A stretch of DNA of 64,000 bases from Lentzea waywayandensis (GTDB lineage: Bacteria > Actinomycetota > Actinomycetes > Mycobacteriales > Pseudonocardiaceae): contig NZ_FOYL01000003.1 of assembly GCF_900115955.1 (NCBI RefSeq), forward strand, positions 715,117 through 779,116. The letters run 5' to 3'. How positions within the stretch are numbered: the first letter of the stretch is position 1; every line of letters begins with the position of its first letter. A program made the translations under genes and the position numbers. The notes below the pieces were generated by a model that was not told where the DNA came from, ran no database searches, and saw only the letters and a program-made list of their open reading frames with translations. Of the stretch, positions 24,861-33,944 are shown piece by piece.

Positions 24861-25822
24861 TGTCCTTGGCTGTGGCCACAGCTGTTGACGTAGCAGGACT
24901 GGTCGACCGCGCGCGTGACGGCGAACCGCGCGCGGTCGCCAGGCTGATCTCCCTGGTGGAACAGGGGAGTGCACAGCTGCCCCTGGTGGCGGCGGCCCTC
25001 GCCCCGCACACCGGGCACGCGCGGGTCATCGGCATCACCGGTGCTCCCGGCGTCGGCAAGTCGACCTCCACGAACGCGCTGGTGCGTGCCTTTCGCGAGC
25101 AGGACAAGCGCGTCGCGGTCATCGCCGTCGACCCGTCCAGCCCGTTCTCCGGCGGCGCGCTGCTGGGCGACCGCGTGCGGATGGGCGACCACGCGACCGA
25201 TCCCGGCGTCTTCATCCGTTCCATGGCCACGCGCGGCCACCTCGGCGGCCTGTCCTGGGCCACCCCGCAGGCGCTGCGGGTCCTGGACGCGGCCGGGTTC
25301 GACGTGATCATCGTGGAGACGGTCGGCGTCGGTCAGTCCGAGGTCGAGATCGTGGCGCTGGCCGACACGACGCTCGTGCTCCTCGCGCCGGGCATGGGCG
25401 ACGGCATCCAGGCCGCGAAGGCGGGCATCCTGGAGATCGCCGACGTCTTCGTCGTCAACAAGGCCGATCGCGACGGCGCCGACCAGACCGCGCGCGACCT
25501 CAAGTACATGATCTCGCTCGGCCGCAAGGACCGCGAAGGCCCGTCGTGGCGCGTCCCCGTCGTGAAGACGGTGGCCGCGCGCATGGAAGGCCTCGACCGC
25601 GTGGTCGAGGCGATCACCGAACACCAGTCGTGGATGGCCGAGCACGGCGAACTGACCGAACGCCGCCTGCGCCGCGCGGGCGCCGAGATCGAGGCGATCG
25701 CCGTCGAACGCGTCCGCACCCGCTTCGGCCCCGTCGACCAGCTCGCCAAGCGCGTGGTCGAGGGTGAACTGGACCCGTTCGCGGCGGCGGAGCTGTTGAT
25801 CAGCGGTAACCTGCGGCCATGA
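24860..25822 (+). CDS. meaB: MeaB, methylmalonyl-CoA mutase-associated GTPase
   Basis: A 320-residue G3E-family GTPase of the MeaB/ArgK type, which guards and loads the B12-dependent methylmalonyl-CoA (or ethylmalonyl-CoA) mutase. The P-loop is ITGAPGVGKST (about residue 56), the switch region carries AVDPSSPFSGGALLGDRVRM, the Walker B-like ETVGVGQSE follows, and NKAD is the guanine-specificity motif. The C-terminal helix VDQLAKRVVEGELDPFAAAE forms the dimer arm. The start overlaps the thiolase stop as TAGTG. No mutase gene is visible, so its partner is encoded elsewhere. Confidence 0.94.
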   Translation: MSLAVATAVDVAGLVDRARDGEPRAVARLISLVEQGSAQLPLVAAALAPHTGHARVIGITGAPGVGKSTSTNALVRAFREQDKRVAVIAVDPSSPFSGGALLGDRVRMGDHATDPGVFIRSMATRGHLGGLSWATPQALRVLDAAGFDVIIVETVGVGQSEVEIVALADTTLVLLAPGMGDGIQAAKAGILEIADVFVVNKADRDGADQTARDLKYMISLGRKDREGPSWRVPVVKTVAARMEGLDRVVEAITEHQSWMAEHGELTERRLRRAGAEIEAIAVERVRTRFGPVDQLAKRVVEGELDPFAAAELLISGNLRP

Positions 25823-26427
25823 CCGCTTGGGGAGCGCCTCCGCCTGTCGTCATCGACCTCGGCAAGAGCGACACCCGCAAAGTCCTGATCGGCGGCTCGG
25901 TCGCCGGGATCCTGGGCATCCTGGCCCTGGTCGGCGCCGTCACCGCGTTCATGGACGGTGAACCGGTGGGTGGCAGCATCGCGGCCGTCATCGGCATCGT
26001 GTTCACCGGCATCGGCGTGATGGCCGTGGTCAAGTGGAAGACGATCTCCCGGCCCCGCAAGCTGATCATCGAGCAGCAGGGCATCCGCCTGGACGACCCG
26101 CAGGGCATGCCGTGGGCGGTCGCCTGGCAGGAGCTGGGCGCGATCTCGATCTCCCGGACCCAGGAGCGCGCGGTCCAGCTCGCGGACGCCCTGGTGCGCC
26201 GGACCCTGGTGCGCGTCGACCTGCATCCGCGCGATCCGCAGCAGTTCCGCCCAGGGCACCCGACGATGGAGCCGTTGTGGGAGTTCCACCGGGTGCAGAA
26301 CGGGTACCGGCTGCCGCTGGGCGACTCGGCCGGGTTCATCGCGCCGCTCGACCACGGGTTGCGGACCTTCGCCCCGCAGATCTACCGCGGAGTCATCGAC
26401 GAGGGGTTCAGCGTCGGCCTGCATTGA
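25819..26427 (+). CDS. Two-helix membrane protein with PH-like cytoplasmic part
   Basis: A 202-residue protein starting in an ATGA overlap with meaB. Two transmembrane helices (about residues 23-45 and 54-72) are followed by a soluble domain RKLIIEQQGIRLDDPQGMPWAVAWQELGAISISR that resembles the strand pattern of bacterial PH-like domains. Uncharacterised actinobacterial membrane proteins share this layout. There is no evident link to B12 metabolism apart from the overlap. The stop is followed by a regulatory region for the two-component genes. Confidence 0.78.
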   Translation: MTAWGAPPPVVIDLGKSDTRKVLIGGSVAGILGILALVGAVTAFMDGEPVGGSIAAVIGIVFTGIGVMAVVKWKTISRPRKLIIEQQGIRLDDPQGMPWAVAWQELGAISISRTQERAVQLADALVRRTLVRVDLHPRDPQQFRPGHPTMEPLWEFHRVQNGYRLPLGDSAGFIAPLDHGLRTFAPQIYRGVIDEGFSVGLH

Positions 26428-26462
26428 GCCGCCTGGCCCCCCAAGCAAGACGCCCCTCTACT

Positions 26463-26518
26463 CTCAGTAGTCCCAAAGTTCACTGTTTGCAGTGATGGTC
26501 TCCCCCTTGACTACTGAG
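26463..26518. promoter_or_regulatory. Inverted repeats before two-component operon
   Basis: CTCAGTAGTC (26463-26472) and GACTACTGAG (26509-26518) are perfect 10-bp arms 36 bases apart; between them lies CACTGtttgCAGTG (26481-26494). On the minus strand, 26469-26477 reads TTTGGGACT, like one half of a DosR/DevR box (TTSGGGACTWWAGTCCCSAA). Probably the binding region for the response regulator encoded downstream. Confidence 0.45.
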
Positions 26519-26576
26519 TGGAGTTACCCTCAGTCGTTCGTGCGGTGTCACTTCTATCCCCCCAGGGGGTGAAGCC

Positions 26577-28088
26577 GTGGGCGGCAACGTGAGCACAGAA
26601 CAGCGAGTGCTGGACGTCGTGCTGTCGTTCGCCGAAGTCGACACCCTCCCCGATCTCCTCCGTCACACCGTCGAGTCGGCCTGCGACCTGATCGGGGCCC
26701 CCTACGGAGCGTTGGCCGTGATCAACGGCCACAAGGAGCTGACGGAGTTCACCGCCCACCACGACGGCCAGGTGCAGATCACGTCCGGTGATCCGCGCTC
26801 GATCGGCCTGGCGGACTTCCTGGGCGCACCGATCAAGGTGCACGACGAGACGTTCGGCAACCTCTTCCTGAGCGGGAAGGCGGAGTTCACCAACCAGGAC
26901 CGCGACATCCTCACCGCGCTGGCCACGGCAGCGGGAAGCGCCGTGGAGCACCTGGACCGCTACGAACAGACGCGCAAGCGTGAGGTCTGGCTGCGCGCCG
27001 CCGCCGAGGTGACCACCAACCTGCTGATGGGCACGGACGGCCGTGACGCCCTCTACCTCGTGGCGAAGACAGCACGCACAACGGCCAACGCCGACTTCGC
27101 GGCCGTTGTACTGCCCGACCACACCGGTGACCTCGTCATCGAGGTGACCGATGGCGGCACGTACGACGCCGAAGGGATGTGGGTGCCCAAGGAGGGCACG
27201 GTCACCTACCGGGTCTACGAGTCCGGCCAGGGCGAGTGCCACGCCGAGGGCAAGGTGCCCGCGGTGCCGGGACCGTGCGCGGTCGTGCCGCTCAAGGTGG
27301 GGAAGCGGACGATCGGCGTGCTGATCCTGTCCAGGTCCAGCACCGAGCCCGGCTTCGACGACCCCGACCTCATCGAGGCCTTCGCCGCGCAGGCCGCGCT
27401 GGTGCTGGAGTTCACGCGGGCGCGGGGCGACACCGAACGGCTGGCGGTGCTGGAGGATCGCGACCGCATCGCCAGGGACCTGCACGACCTGGTCATCCAG
27501 CGGCTGTTCGGGCTCGGCCTCGGGTTGCAGGGGCTGACCGGGACGAGCGTCAGGCCTCAGGTCTCCGAGCGGATCAGCGGGTTCGTGGAGGAGGTCGACC
27601 GCACGATCCGCGAGATCCGCCGCACCATCTTCTCCCTGCAGGAACCGCCGGCCGGGGGCACGAGCCTGCGCGGGCAGTTGCTGAACGTCGTGCACGAGTC
27701 CGCTCGGCTGCTGGGGTTCGAGCCGGACGTGTCGCTCGAAGGGCCGTTGGACACCGTGGTGCCGGACCAGGTCAGGCCCGATTTGCTGGCCACGCTCCGA
27801 GAGGCGCTCACGAACGTGGTGCGTCACGCGCGAGCGAAGCACGTTGCTGTTGCCGTGAGCGTCGATCGCACCGTGACGAGTGTTGAGCTCATGGTCAAGG
27901 ACGACGGCAGTGGCTTGCCGTTGGCTGACGATTCCGGCGGGGCGTCCCATCACGCGGGCGGGCTCGCGAACATGGCGGCTCGGGCGCGGCGCCACCACGG
28001 CGACTGCGCGGTCGACTCGATCCCCGGAGCCGGGGTGAGCATCACCTGGTTCGTTCCACTGGTGCTGCAGGAGGCGAGATGGCGATAG
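26577..28088 (+). CDS. GAF-domain histidine kinase (DevS/NarX-type)
   Basis: A 503-residue sensor kinase without transmembrane segments. Two GAF domains (about residues 12-125 and 140-280) are followed by HisKA_3: RDRIARDLHDLVIQRLF with phospho-histidine about 302, then an ATP-binding domain (LREALTNVVRHARAKHV, KDDGSGLP, GGLANMAARAR). The architecture matches mycobacterial DevS/DosT, but the first GAF is short: it lacks the segment that carries the heme-ligand histidine in DevS, so heme binding is unlikely. Start GTG 26577, or GTG 26589. It overlaps the response regulator gene by 10 bases. Confidence 0.92.
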   Translation: MGGNVSTEQRVLDVVLSFAEVDTLPDLLRHTVESACDLIGAPYGALAVINGHKELTEFTAHHDGQVQITSGDPRSIGLADFLGAPIKVHDETFGNLFLSGKAEFTNQDRDILTALATAAGSAVEHLDRYEQTRKREVWLRAAAEVTTNLLMGTDGRDALYLVAKTARTTANADFAAVVLPDHTGDLVIEVTDGGTYDAEGMWVPKEGTVTYRVYESGQGECHAEGKVPAVPGPCAVVPLKVGKRTIGVLILSRSSTEPGFDDPDLIEAFAAQAALVLEFTRARGDTERLAVLEDRDRIARDLHDLVIQRLFGLGLGLQGLTGTSVRPQVSERISGFVEEVDRTIREIRRTIFSLQEPPAGGTSLRGQLLNVVHESARLLGFEPDVSLEGPLDTVVPDQVRPDLLATLREALTNVVRHARAKHVAVAVSVDRTVTSVELMVKDDGSGLPLADDSGGASHHAGGLANMAARARRHHGDCAVDSIPGAGVSITWFVPLVLQEARWR

Positions 28089-28732
28089 CAGTGCTGTTGG
28101 TGGACGACCACGAGATCGTGCGGCGCGGGCTGGTGCAGTTGCTCGCGCAGGCAGAGGACGTCCAGGTCGTGGGCCAGGCGGACAGCGCCGCGGCCGCGAT
28201 CGCGCAGGCACCGCGGCTCAAACCCGACGTGGCGATCATCGACGTGCGGTTGCCCGACGGTGACGGCGTCACGGTGTGCCGCGAGATCAGGAGCCTGGTG
28301 CAGCCGCCGCCCGCGTGCCTGATGCTCACGTCCTATTCGGACGATGAAGCCCTGTTCGGCGCGATCATGGCGGGCGCGTCCGGGTACATGCTGAAAGAGG
28401 TGTCCGGCAACGATCTCGTCGCCGCCGTCCGCACTCTCGCCTCCGGTGGATCGCTCCTGCACGCCGGCGTCACGGCCACTGTCCTGCAACGCCTCAGAGG
28501 TGGCCCAGAAGAAGATCCGCGCTATGCCGCGCTGAGCCCGCAGGAACGCCGCATCCTCGACCTCATCGCCGAAGGCATGACGAACCGGCAGATCGCGAAC
28601 CGCCTGTTCCTCGCCGAGAAGACGGTCAAGAACTACGTGTCGTCGCTCCTGCACAAGCTCGGCTTCGACCGCCGCACCGAGGCGGGCGTCTACGCGGCAA
28701 GACGCAGACGTACCCACCCCGGTGCTTTCTAG
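28079..28732 (+). CDS. NarL/LuxR-type response regulator (DevR-like)
   Basis: A 217-residue response regulator. The receiver domain has D9-D10, the phospho-acceptor D55 (VAIIDVRLPDGDG), LTS and the lysine in YMLKEVSG. The C-terminal LuxR-type helix-turn-helix is LSPQERRILDLIAEGMTNRQIANRLFLAEKTVKNYVSSLLHKLGF, characteristic of the DevR/NarL group. It is coupled to the kinase by a 10-base overlap and presumably phosphorylated by it. The inverted repeats upstream of the kinase are candidate autoregulatory sites. Confidence 0.94.
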   Translation: MAIAVLLVDDHEIVRRGLVQLLAQAEDVQVVGQADSAAAAIAQAPRLKPDVAIIDVRLPDGDGVTVCREIRSLVQPPPACLMLTSYSDDEALFGAIMAGASGYMLKEVSGNDLVAAVRTLASGGSLLHAGVTATVLQRLRGGPEEDPRYAALSPQERRILDLIAEGMTNRQIANRLFLAEKTVKNYVSSLLHKLGFDRRTEAGVYAARRRRTHPGAF

Positions 28733-28737
28733 GAGGT

Positions 28738-30255
28738 TCACCAGCCGGCTTGAGCCGCCAGCTGTCGTGCCGTGGTGAGCGGGTTGCCCTTGCTCTCACC
28801 GGGTGCCGGCAGCGGCACGCCGGGACAGCTCAGGTCCTTCGCCGGCACCACGCCGTCGACGAGGTAGCTCTCCACCACGTCGCTGACGCAGTCGTTGCCG
28901 AACCCGTAGATGCCGTGGTCACCCTCGTCCTTGACGGTCAGCATCCGCGAGTTGGCGAACCCGGCGTGAGCCCGTTGCGCGCCTGCGAGAGGCGTCGCGG
29001 GGTCACGCACCGACTGCACCATGAGCGCGGAGTCGACGCCCTTTCCGTTGGGGCGCTTGAGCTGCACGTCCGGGCGATCCCACCACGCGCACGGGCCGGT
29101 CACCTGGTAGCCGCCCACGAGCGAGTACCGCTTGACGCTCTTGTTCCCCTCGCGCTCCAACGACTTCCGGTCACCGTGGAACGGGGTGTCGTTGCACAGG
29201 ATCGACATCTGCGTGCCCATCAGCGCGTCCGGGTACTGCTTCGGAGCGGCCAGTGACATGGGCAGCGTGCCCGCGATCAGCGCGAGCAGTTGCGCCGTGC
29301 CCTCGAAGGAGTCCTTGCTGTACAGACCTGTGAAGATCAGGGCGTCCAGCACGACCGGTGTGACGACGGTGCCGTCCGGCAACGTGGCGGGCTGCTCGAC
29401 CAGCCGTGCACGCGTGGTCTCGTAGCTCTGCCGCACCTCCTCGGCGGTCTTGCCGAGATGGAACACGTTGTCGTACTTCGCCACCCACGGCAGGAAGTCC
29501 ACGCGGAACCGGAGCTCGGACCCGGCCGGCAGGTTGTCGAAGACCTTCTGCCACGACACGGTGAACTCGGCGTTGGAGTCGAGGACGATCTTGTCGAGGG
29601 TCTTCGGGAAGTACGTGGCGTAGTAGGCGCCCATCCAGGTGCCCGCGGAGTAGCCGAGCCAGCTGACCTTCTTGCGGCCGAGAACCTGGCGGAGCAGGTC
29701 CAGGTCGCGCACGGTCTGTTCGGTGGTGATGAACTCGCCGAGCTCGCCGGACTTGGTCTGGCAGAACTTCGCCTGCAGTTCCATGCCGCCGTAGATCAGG
29801 TCGAGGTTGGCCTTGCTCCGGTCGCGCCAGTCGGTGGCGAGGCGGTGCTGGTAGGAGCCGCACGTGACGTTGTCGCTGCCGCCGGTGCCGCGCACGTCGA
29901 TGCCGATGATCTCGGCGTTCTCACTGAGCTTCGGCCGGTTCAGGTAGACCAGCGGCAACGTGCGCCCGGCGCCGCCAGGGCCGCCGGGGTTGGTGAAGAC
30001 CGTGCTCTTCGCGTTGCCGTTCAACGGAACCGTGCGGCTGACCGCGATCGTGATGGTCTTGCCGTTGCGCGGGTTGTGCCAGTCCATCGGCGCGGTGAAC
30101 TCGCCGCACTCCAGCCGTTCGAAGCCCGGCTCGTCGGTGCACCTCTGCCAGGTGATCTTCTGGCTCGCGAACTCCGTGCTCGCCGAAGCCTGCGGTGCGA
30201 CCAACAACGACGTCGCCATGGTCACGGCGGCCACGGCCGCCAACTGCTTTCTCAT
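28738..30255 (-). CDS. Secreted S33 alpha/beta-hydrolase peptidase, copy A
   Basis: A 505-residue secreted hydrolase of the tripeptidyl-aminopeptidase (SlpD/SlpE, TAP-like C-terminal) group. The Sec signal peptide ends near VAPQASAS (residue 26). NPGGPGG (residues 89-95) is the oxyanion motif, the nucleophile is S203 in GYSAGTWMGAYYA, the acid is in QSVRDPATP and the histidine in DEGDHGIYG. It should cleave small peptides from extracellular proteins. Last of three tandem paralogs on the minus strand. It differs from the other two at GYSAGT, where they have GYSGGS. Its stop lies 5 bases from the response regulator stop. Confidence 0.92.
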   Translation of the reverse strand: MRKQLAAVAAVTMATSLLVAPQASASTEFASQKITWQRCTDEPGFERLECGEFTAPMDWHNPRNGKTITIAVSRTVPLNGNAKSTVFTNPGGPGGAGRTLPLVYLNRPKLSENAEIIGIDVRGTGGSDNVTCGSYQHRLATDWRDRSKANLDLIYGGMELQAKFCQTKSGELGEFITTEQTVRDLDLLRQVLGRKKVSWLGYSAGTWMGAYYATYFPKTLDKIVLDSNAEFTVSWQKVFDNLPAGSELRFRVDFLPWVAKYDNVFHLGKTAEEVRQSYETTRARLVEQPATLPDGTVVTPVVLDALIFTGLYSKDSFEGTAQLLALIAGTLPMSLAAPKQYPDALMGTQMSILCNDTPFHGDRKSLEREGNKSVKRYSLVGGYQVTGPCAWWDRPDVQLKRPNGKGVDSALMVQSVRDPATPLAGAQRAHAGFANSRMLTVKDEGDHGIYGFGNDCVSDVVESYLVDGVVPAKDLSCPGVPLPAPGESKGNPLTTARQLAAQAGW

Positions 30256-30267
30256 CGAACCTCCCCC

Positions 30268-31785
30268 TTACCAGCCGAGCCGGGTTGCCAGGGTCCGCGC
30301 CTGCTCCAGCGTCCCGGCCTGCTGCTGACCCGGCTCGGGCAGCGGCACTCCGGGGCAGGACAGGTCGCGGGACGGCGTCACGCGGTCGACGAGGTAGCGC
30401 TCGACCACGTCGTTGACGCAGTCGTTGTCGAACCCGTAGATGCCGTGGTCGCCCTCGTCCTTCACGGTCAGCATCCGCGATCCGGCGAACCCGGCGTGCG
30501 CCTTGCGCGCACCCTCGATCGGCGTCGGCGCGTCACGTTCGGACTGCACCATCAGCGTCGGCGTGACGCCGATTCCGGTGGGCTGCTTGAGGGTGACGTT
30601 CGGCCGGTCCCAGAACGCGCAGGGACCCATGATCTGGTAGTAGCCCAGCAGCGGCCACTTGGCGCCGTCCCGCGCGGCGTCGCGTTCCAGGAACTTGCGA
30701 TCACCGCGGAACTTGTTGTCGTTGCAGACGATCGAGTGCAGCGTGGCGTTCGCCGCGTCCGGGTAGGACGCCTGCGCCGTCATCGGCGCCGGCACCGTGC
30801 CGGCCAGTTCGGCGAGCTTGCGCGCGGCGCCGTCGAACGCGTACTTGCTGTACTGGCCCTGGACGAGCACCAGGTCCAGCGTGACCGGGTAGTACGTGCC
30901 TTCGGGCAGGGTGACGGGCTGCTGTGCGAGCTTCGCGCGCGTCCGTTCGTAGCTCTGCCGCACCTCTTCACCGGTCTTGCCGAGGTGGTAGATGTCGTCG
31001 TACTTGGCGACCCACGGTGCGAAGTCGACGCGAAATCGCCGCTCGAAGCCCATGCCGAAGTCGCCGAACACCGACTGCCACGTCCCGGTGAACTCGGTGT
31101 TGGAGTCGAGGACGATCTTGTCGAGCGTCTTGGGGAAGTAGGTGGCGTAGTAGGCGCCCATCCAGCTGCCGCCGGAGTAGCCGAGCCAGTCGACCTTCTT
31201 GCGGCCGAGAACCTGGCGGAGCAGGTCCAGGTCGCGCACGGTCTGTTCGGTGGTGATGAACTTGCCGAGCTCGCCGGACTTGGTCTGGCAGAACTTCGCC
31301 TGCAGTTCCATGCCGCCGTAGATCAGGTCGAGGTTGGCCTTGCCGCGGTCCCTCGGGTCCGTCGAGCCGAGCGTGTCGAACCCGCCGCACGTGACGTTGC
31401 TGCTGGCGCCGGTTCCGCGGACGTCGATGCCGTAGATCTCGGCGTTCTCGCTGAGCTTCGGCCGGTCGAGGTAGACAAACGGCAGCGTGCGTCCCTCACC
31501 GCCCGGTCCGCCGGGGTTGGTGAAGACCGCGGTCTTCGCCTTGCCGTTCAACGGAACCGTGCGGCTGACCGCGATGGAGATGGTCTTGCCGTTGCGCGGG
31601 TTGTTCCAGTCCATCGGCGCGGTGAAGCTGCCGCACTCCAGCCGTTCGAATCCCGGCTCGTCGGTGCACTGCTGCCAGGTGATCTTCTGATCGGCCAGGC
31701 CGGTCGCCGCCTGAGCCTGTGGGGCGACGAACAGCGACGTCGCCGTGACGACGGTGAGTGCCGCCGCGATCTTCTTGCGGTACAT
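30268..31785 (-). CDS. Secreted S33 alpha/beta-hydrolase peptidase, copy B
   Basis: A 505-residue paralog of copy A with the same signal peptide pattern (LFVAPQAQAA), NPGGPGG motif, nucleophile GYSGGSWMGAYYA, acid (QSERDAPTP) and histidine (DEGDHGIYG). The start ATG at 31785 follows a GGGGGAAA-type purine run. Twelve bases separate it from copy A and 16 from copy C, so the three are likely co-transcribed. A 152-base stretch around the nucleophile (31192-31343) is identical to copy A (29665-29816) at all but one position, well above the flanking similarity, suggesting recent gene conversion. Confidence 0.92.
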   Translation of the reverse strand: MYRKKIAAALTVVTATSLFVAPQAQAATGLADQKITWQQCTDEPGFERLECGSFTAPMDWNNPRNGKTISIAVSRTVPLNGKAKTAVFTNPGGPGGEGRTLPFVYLDRPKLSENAEIYGIDVRGTGASSNVTCGGFDTLGSTDPRDRGKANLDLIYGGMELQAKFCQTKSGELGKFITTEQTVRDLDLLRQVLGRKKVDWLGYSGGSWMGAYYATYFPKTLDKIVLDSNTEFTGTWQSVFGDFGMGFERRFRVDFAPWVAKYDDIYHLGKTGEEVRQSYERTRAKLAQQPVTLPEGTYYPVTLDLVLVQGQYSKYAFDGAARKLAELAGTVPAPMTAQASYPDAANATLHSIVCNDNKFRGDRKFLERDAARDGAKWPLLGYYQIMGPCAFWDRPNVTLKQPTGIGVTPTLMVQSERDAPTPIEGARKAHAGFAGSRMLTVKDEGDHGIYGFDNDCVNDVVERYLVDRVTPSRDLSCPGVPLPEPGQQQAGTLEQARTLATRLGW

Positions 31786-31801
31786 GCGTTTCCCCCTTCA
31801 A

Positions 31802-33325
31802 TCAGCCGAGCTGGGTGGCGAGCTGCCGTGCCTTCGCGAGCGAGTTGTGCGTGGACTCGCCGGGTGCGGGGAGCGGAACTCCCTGACACGTCAGGTCTTT
31901 CGCAGGCGTGACGCCGTCGATGAAGTAGCTCTCGACGATGTCGTTCACGCAGTCGTTGCCGAACCCGTAGATGCCGTGGTCGCCTTCGTTCTCGACCGTG
32001 AGCATCACCGAGTTCTTGAAGTTGCGATGTGCTCGTTGCGCGCCTTCGAGCGGCGTCGCCGGGTCGCGCACCGACTGCACCATCAACGTCGTCGGCACGC
32101 CGATTCCGTTGGGCTGCTTGAGCTGCACGTTCGGCCGGTCCCAGAACGCGCACGGCGCGGCGACCTGGTAGTAGCCGACGAGCGGCCACTTCGCGCCGTT
32201 GACCGCGGCCTCGCGTTCGAGGAACTTCCGGTCGCCCTTGAACTTCGTGTCGTTGCAGAGGATCGAGTAGGCCGTGGCGTTCTGCGCGTCCGGATAGGTG
32301 GCCTGCGCCTTCAACCGCGCGGGCGCGGTACCGGCGAGCTCGGCGAAGATCTGCGCGCCGATCTCGAAGCCGTCCTTGACGTAGAGCGTGCCGCGCAACA
32401 GGAAGTCGAGCTGCACGCCGTTGTACACGCCCTCAGGTCGCGTCACGGGCTGCTCGTTCAGCTTGGCGCGAGTGCGTTCGTACGACTGACGAACCTCCTC
32501 GCCGGTCTTGCCGAGGTGGTAAACGCTGTCGTACTTCGCCACCCACGGCAGGAAGTCGACGCGGAACCGGCGCTCGAAGCCCATGCCCCAGTCGTCGAAG
32601 GAGTCCTGCCACGGCGCGGTGAACTCGACGTTGGAGTCGAGCACGATCTTGTCGAGCGTCTTGGGGAAGTAAGTGGCGTAGTAGGCGCCCATCCAGCTGC
32701 CGCCGGAGTACCCGAGCCAGCTGACCTTGTTCTTGCCCAGCACCTGCCGCAGCAGGTCCAGGTCCTTCACGGTCTGGTCGGTGGTGACGTACCTGCCGAA
32801 CTCGCCGGACCTGGTCTGGCAGAACTTGGCGTGCAGCTCGATGCTGCCGTAGAGCAGATCGAGGTTTGCCTTGCCGCGGTCACGCGGATCGGTCAGTCGC
32901 TCGGCGTCGTAGCCTCCGCACGTGACGTTGTTGCTTGCGCCCGTGCCGCGCACGTCGATGCCGATGATCTCGGCGTTCTCGCTCAGCTTCGGCCGGTCGA
33001 GGTAGATCAGCGGGATCGTGAGACCGGGCCCGCCAGGACCGCCGGGGTTGGTGAAGATGGTCTGCTTGGCCGTGCCGTTCTTCGGCGTCAGGCGGCTGAC
33101 CGCGATGGTGATCGTCTTGCCGTTGCGCGGGTTGTTCCAGTCCATCGGCGCGGTGAAGCTGCCGCACTCCAGTCGTTCGCCGCCCGGCGGAAGACCCGGC
33201 GTTCCCGGGTCGAAGCACTTCTGCCACTGGATCCGCTGGGTCGGCGCCGCCGGCGCCTGTGGTGCGATGAGCAGGGATGTGGCCGTCACGACGGCAAGTG
33301 CCGCCGCGATTCTCCTTCGTAGCAT
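31802..33325 (-). CDS. Secreted S33 alpha/beta-hydrolase peptidase, copy C
   Basis: A 507-residue paralog, first gene of the three. The signal peptide ends near IAPQAPAAP; NPGGPGG, GYSGGSWMGAYYA, QSVRDPATP and NEGDHGIYG supply the catalytic elements. It carries a short insert near residue 45 (DPGTPGLPPGGE) relative to A and B. The ATG at 33325 has a GGAGGGGG ribosome site at about 33332-33339; a TTG five codons upstream is rejected for that reason. It shows no conversion tract with the other copies. All three probably digest extracellular peptides for uptake. Confidence 0.92.
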   Translation of the reverse strand: MLRRRIAAALAVVTATSLLIAPQAPAAPTQRIQWQKCFDPGTPGLPPGGERLECGSFTAPMDWNNPRNGKTITIAVSRLTPKNGTAKQTIFTNPGGPGGPGLTIPLIYLDRPKLSENAEIIGIDVRGTGASNNVTCGGYDAERLTDPRDRGKANLDLLYGSIELHAKFCQTRSGEFGRYVTTDQTVKDLDLLRQVLGKNKVSWLGYSGGSWMGAYYATYFPKTLDKIVLDSNVEFTAPWQDSFDDWGMGFERRFRVDFLPWVAKYDSVYHLGKTGEEVRQSYERTRAKLNEQPVTRPEGVYNGVQLDFLLRGTLYVKDGFEIGAQIFAELAGTAPARLKAQATYPDAQNATAYSILCNDTKFKGDRKFLEREAAVNGAKWPLVGYYQVAAPCAFWDRPNVQLKQPNGIGVPTTLMVQSVRDPATPLEGAQRAHRNFKNSVMLTVENEGDHGIYGFGNDCVNDIVESYFIDGVTPAKDLTCQGVPLPAPGESTHNSLAKARQLATQLG

Positions 33326-33488
33326 TCGAGCCCCCTCCAATGTGCCTCAAGCTCATCGGTTTTCAGGACTCTGAACATCCGCTGAAGGATGACGGACTCG
33401 TACGACTTGGGTCTTAGGCCACCCGGCCAAACAGCCATGACATGCGTAATGGTCCCGTAGGTGGTGACCCCGGTGTCATGATCGGGGT

Positions 33489-33896
33489 ATGGGGAAGACC
33501 GAGATCGTCAACGTCGCCGGGGTGACCGGGGAAGAGCTTGTGCTGGAGGTGGCCTCGCACCCGTTCTCGATCCGCGTGCTGGAGCCCGGGAACTTGGCGT
33601 CGATCGAGGGCGTCGGTGACGACGTGCTCGACTGCTTTCTCGACGTGCGGAGTCAGCTGGAGGAACACGGGATCCTGTTGTGCTGCATGGGTGCCCGACC
33701 GGACGTGTGGCCGTCCGGGATGCTGCGGCAGTTCTCCGACGGCAGGAAGGCCTACCTCCAGCGCGAGGGAGTGCGGACCACCGAGGACGACGTGGTGGAC
33801 ATCTTCGCGCCCGCCGACGCCGCGGACGTCGTGACGGTGCGGGAGCAGCGCGAGGCGTTGCGCAGGCGGTTCCAGGCCATGAAGGACCGCCGATAG
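33489..33896 (+). CDS. Conserved hypothetical protein
   Basis: A 135-residue acidic soluble protein with no signal peptide or membrane helix. It reads as an alpha/beta domain (residues 4-75, containing HGILLCCMGARPDVWPSGMLRQFSDGRKAY) followed by a charged helical tail (VREQREALRRRFQAM). I do not recognise the family. ATG start at 33489; it stands alone between the divergent peptidase array and a convergent hairpin, so it is a single-gene unit. Codon use is typical for the region, which supports it being real. Confidence 0.75.
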   Translation: MGKTEIVNVAGVTGEELVLEVASHPFSIRVLEPGNLASIEGVGDDVLDCFLDVRSQLEEHGILLCCMGARPDVWPSGMLRQFSDGRKAYLQREGVRTTEDDVVDIFAPADAADVVTVREQREALRRRFQAMKDRR

Positions 33897-33901
33897 CGCG
33901 A

Positions 33902-33930
33902 AGGGCCGTCCCCGCGACGGGAACGGCCCT
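33902..33930. terminator. Convergent hairpin terminator
   Basis: AGGGCCGTcCCC (33902-33913) pairs with GGGaACGGCCCT (33919-33930) with one mismatch and a 5-base loop. It lies between the stops of the hypothetical gene (33896) and the sugar-binding lipoprotein (33945), serving both strands. Confidence 0.7.
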
Positions 33931-33944
33931 CCACAGCGCTGAAC

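Noticed and set aside
29290-33322. Long plus-strand frames opposite the three S33 peptidases
   Set aside because: They repeat with the peptidase paralogs because they are their complements and show no signal peptide or domain.
33436-33480. CATGACA/TGTCATG inverted repeat upstream of the hypothetical gene at 33489
   Set aside because: Seven-base arms 31 bases apart are expected by chance, and no other feature supports a site.
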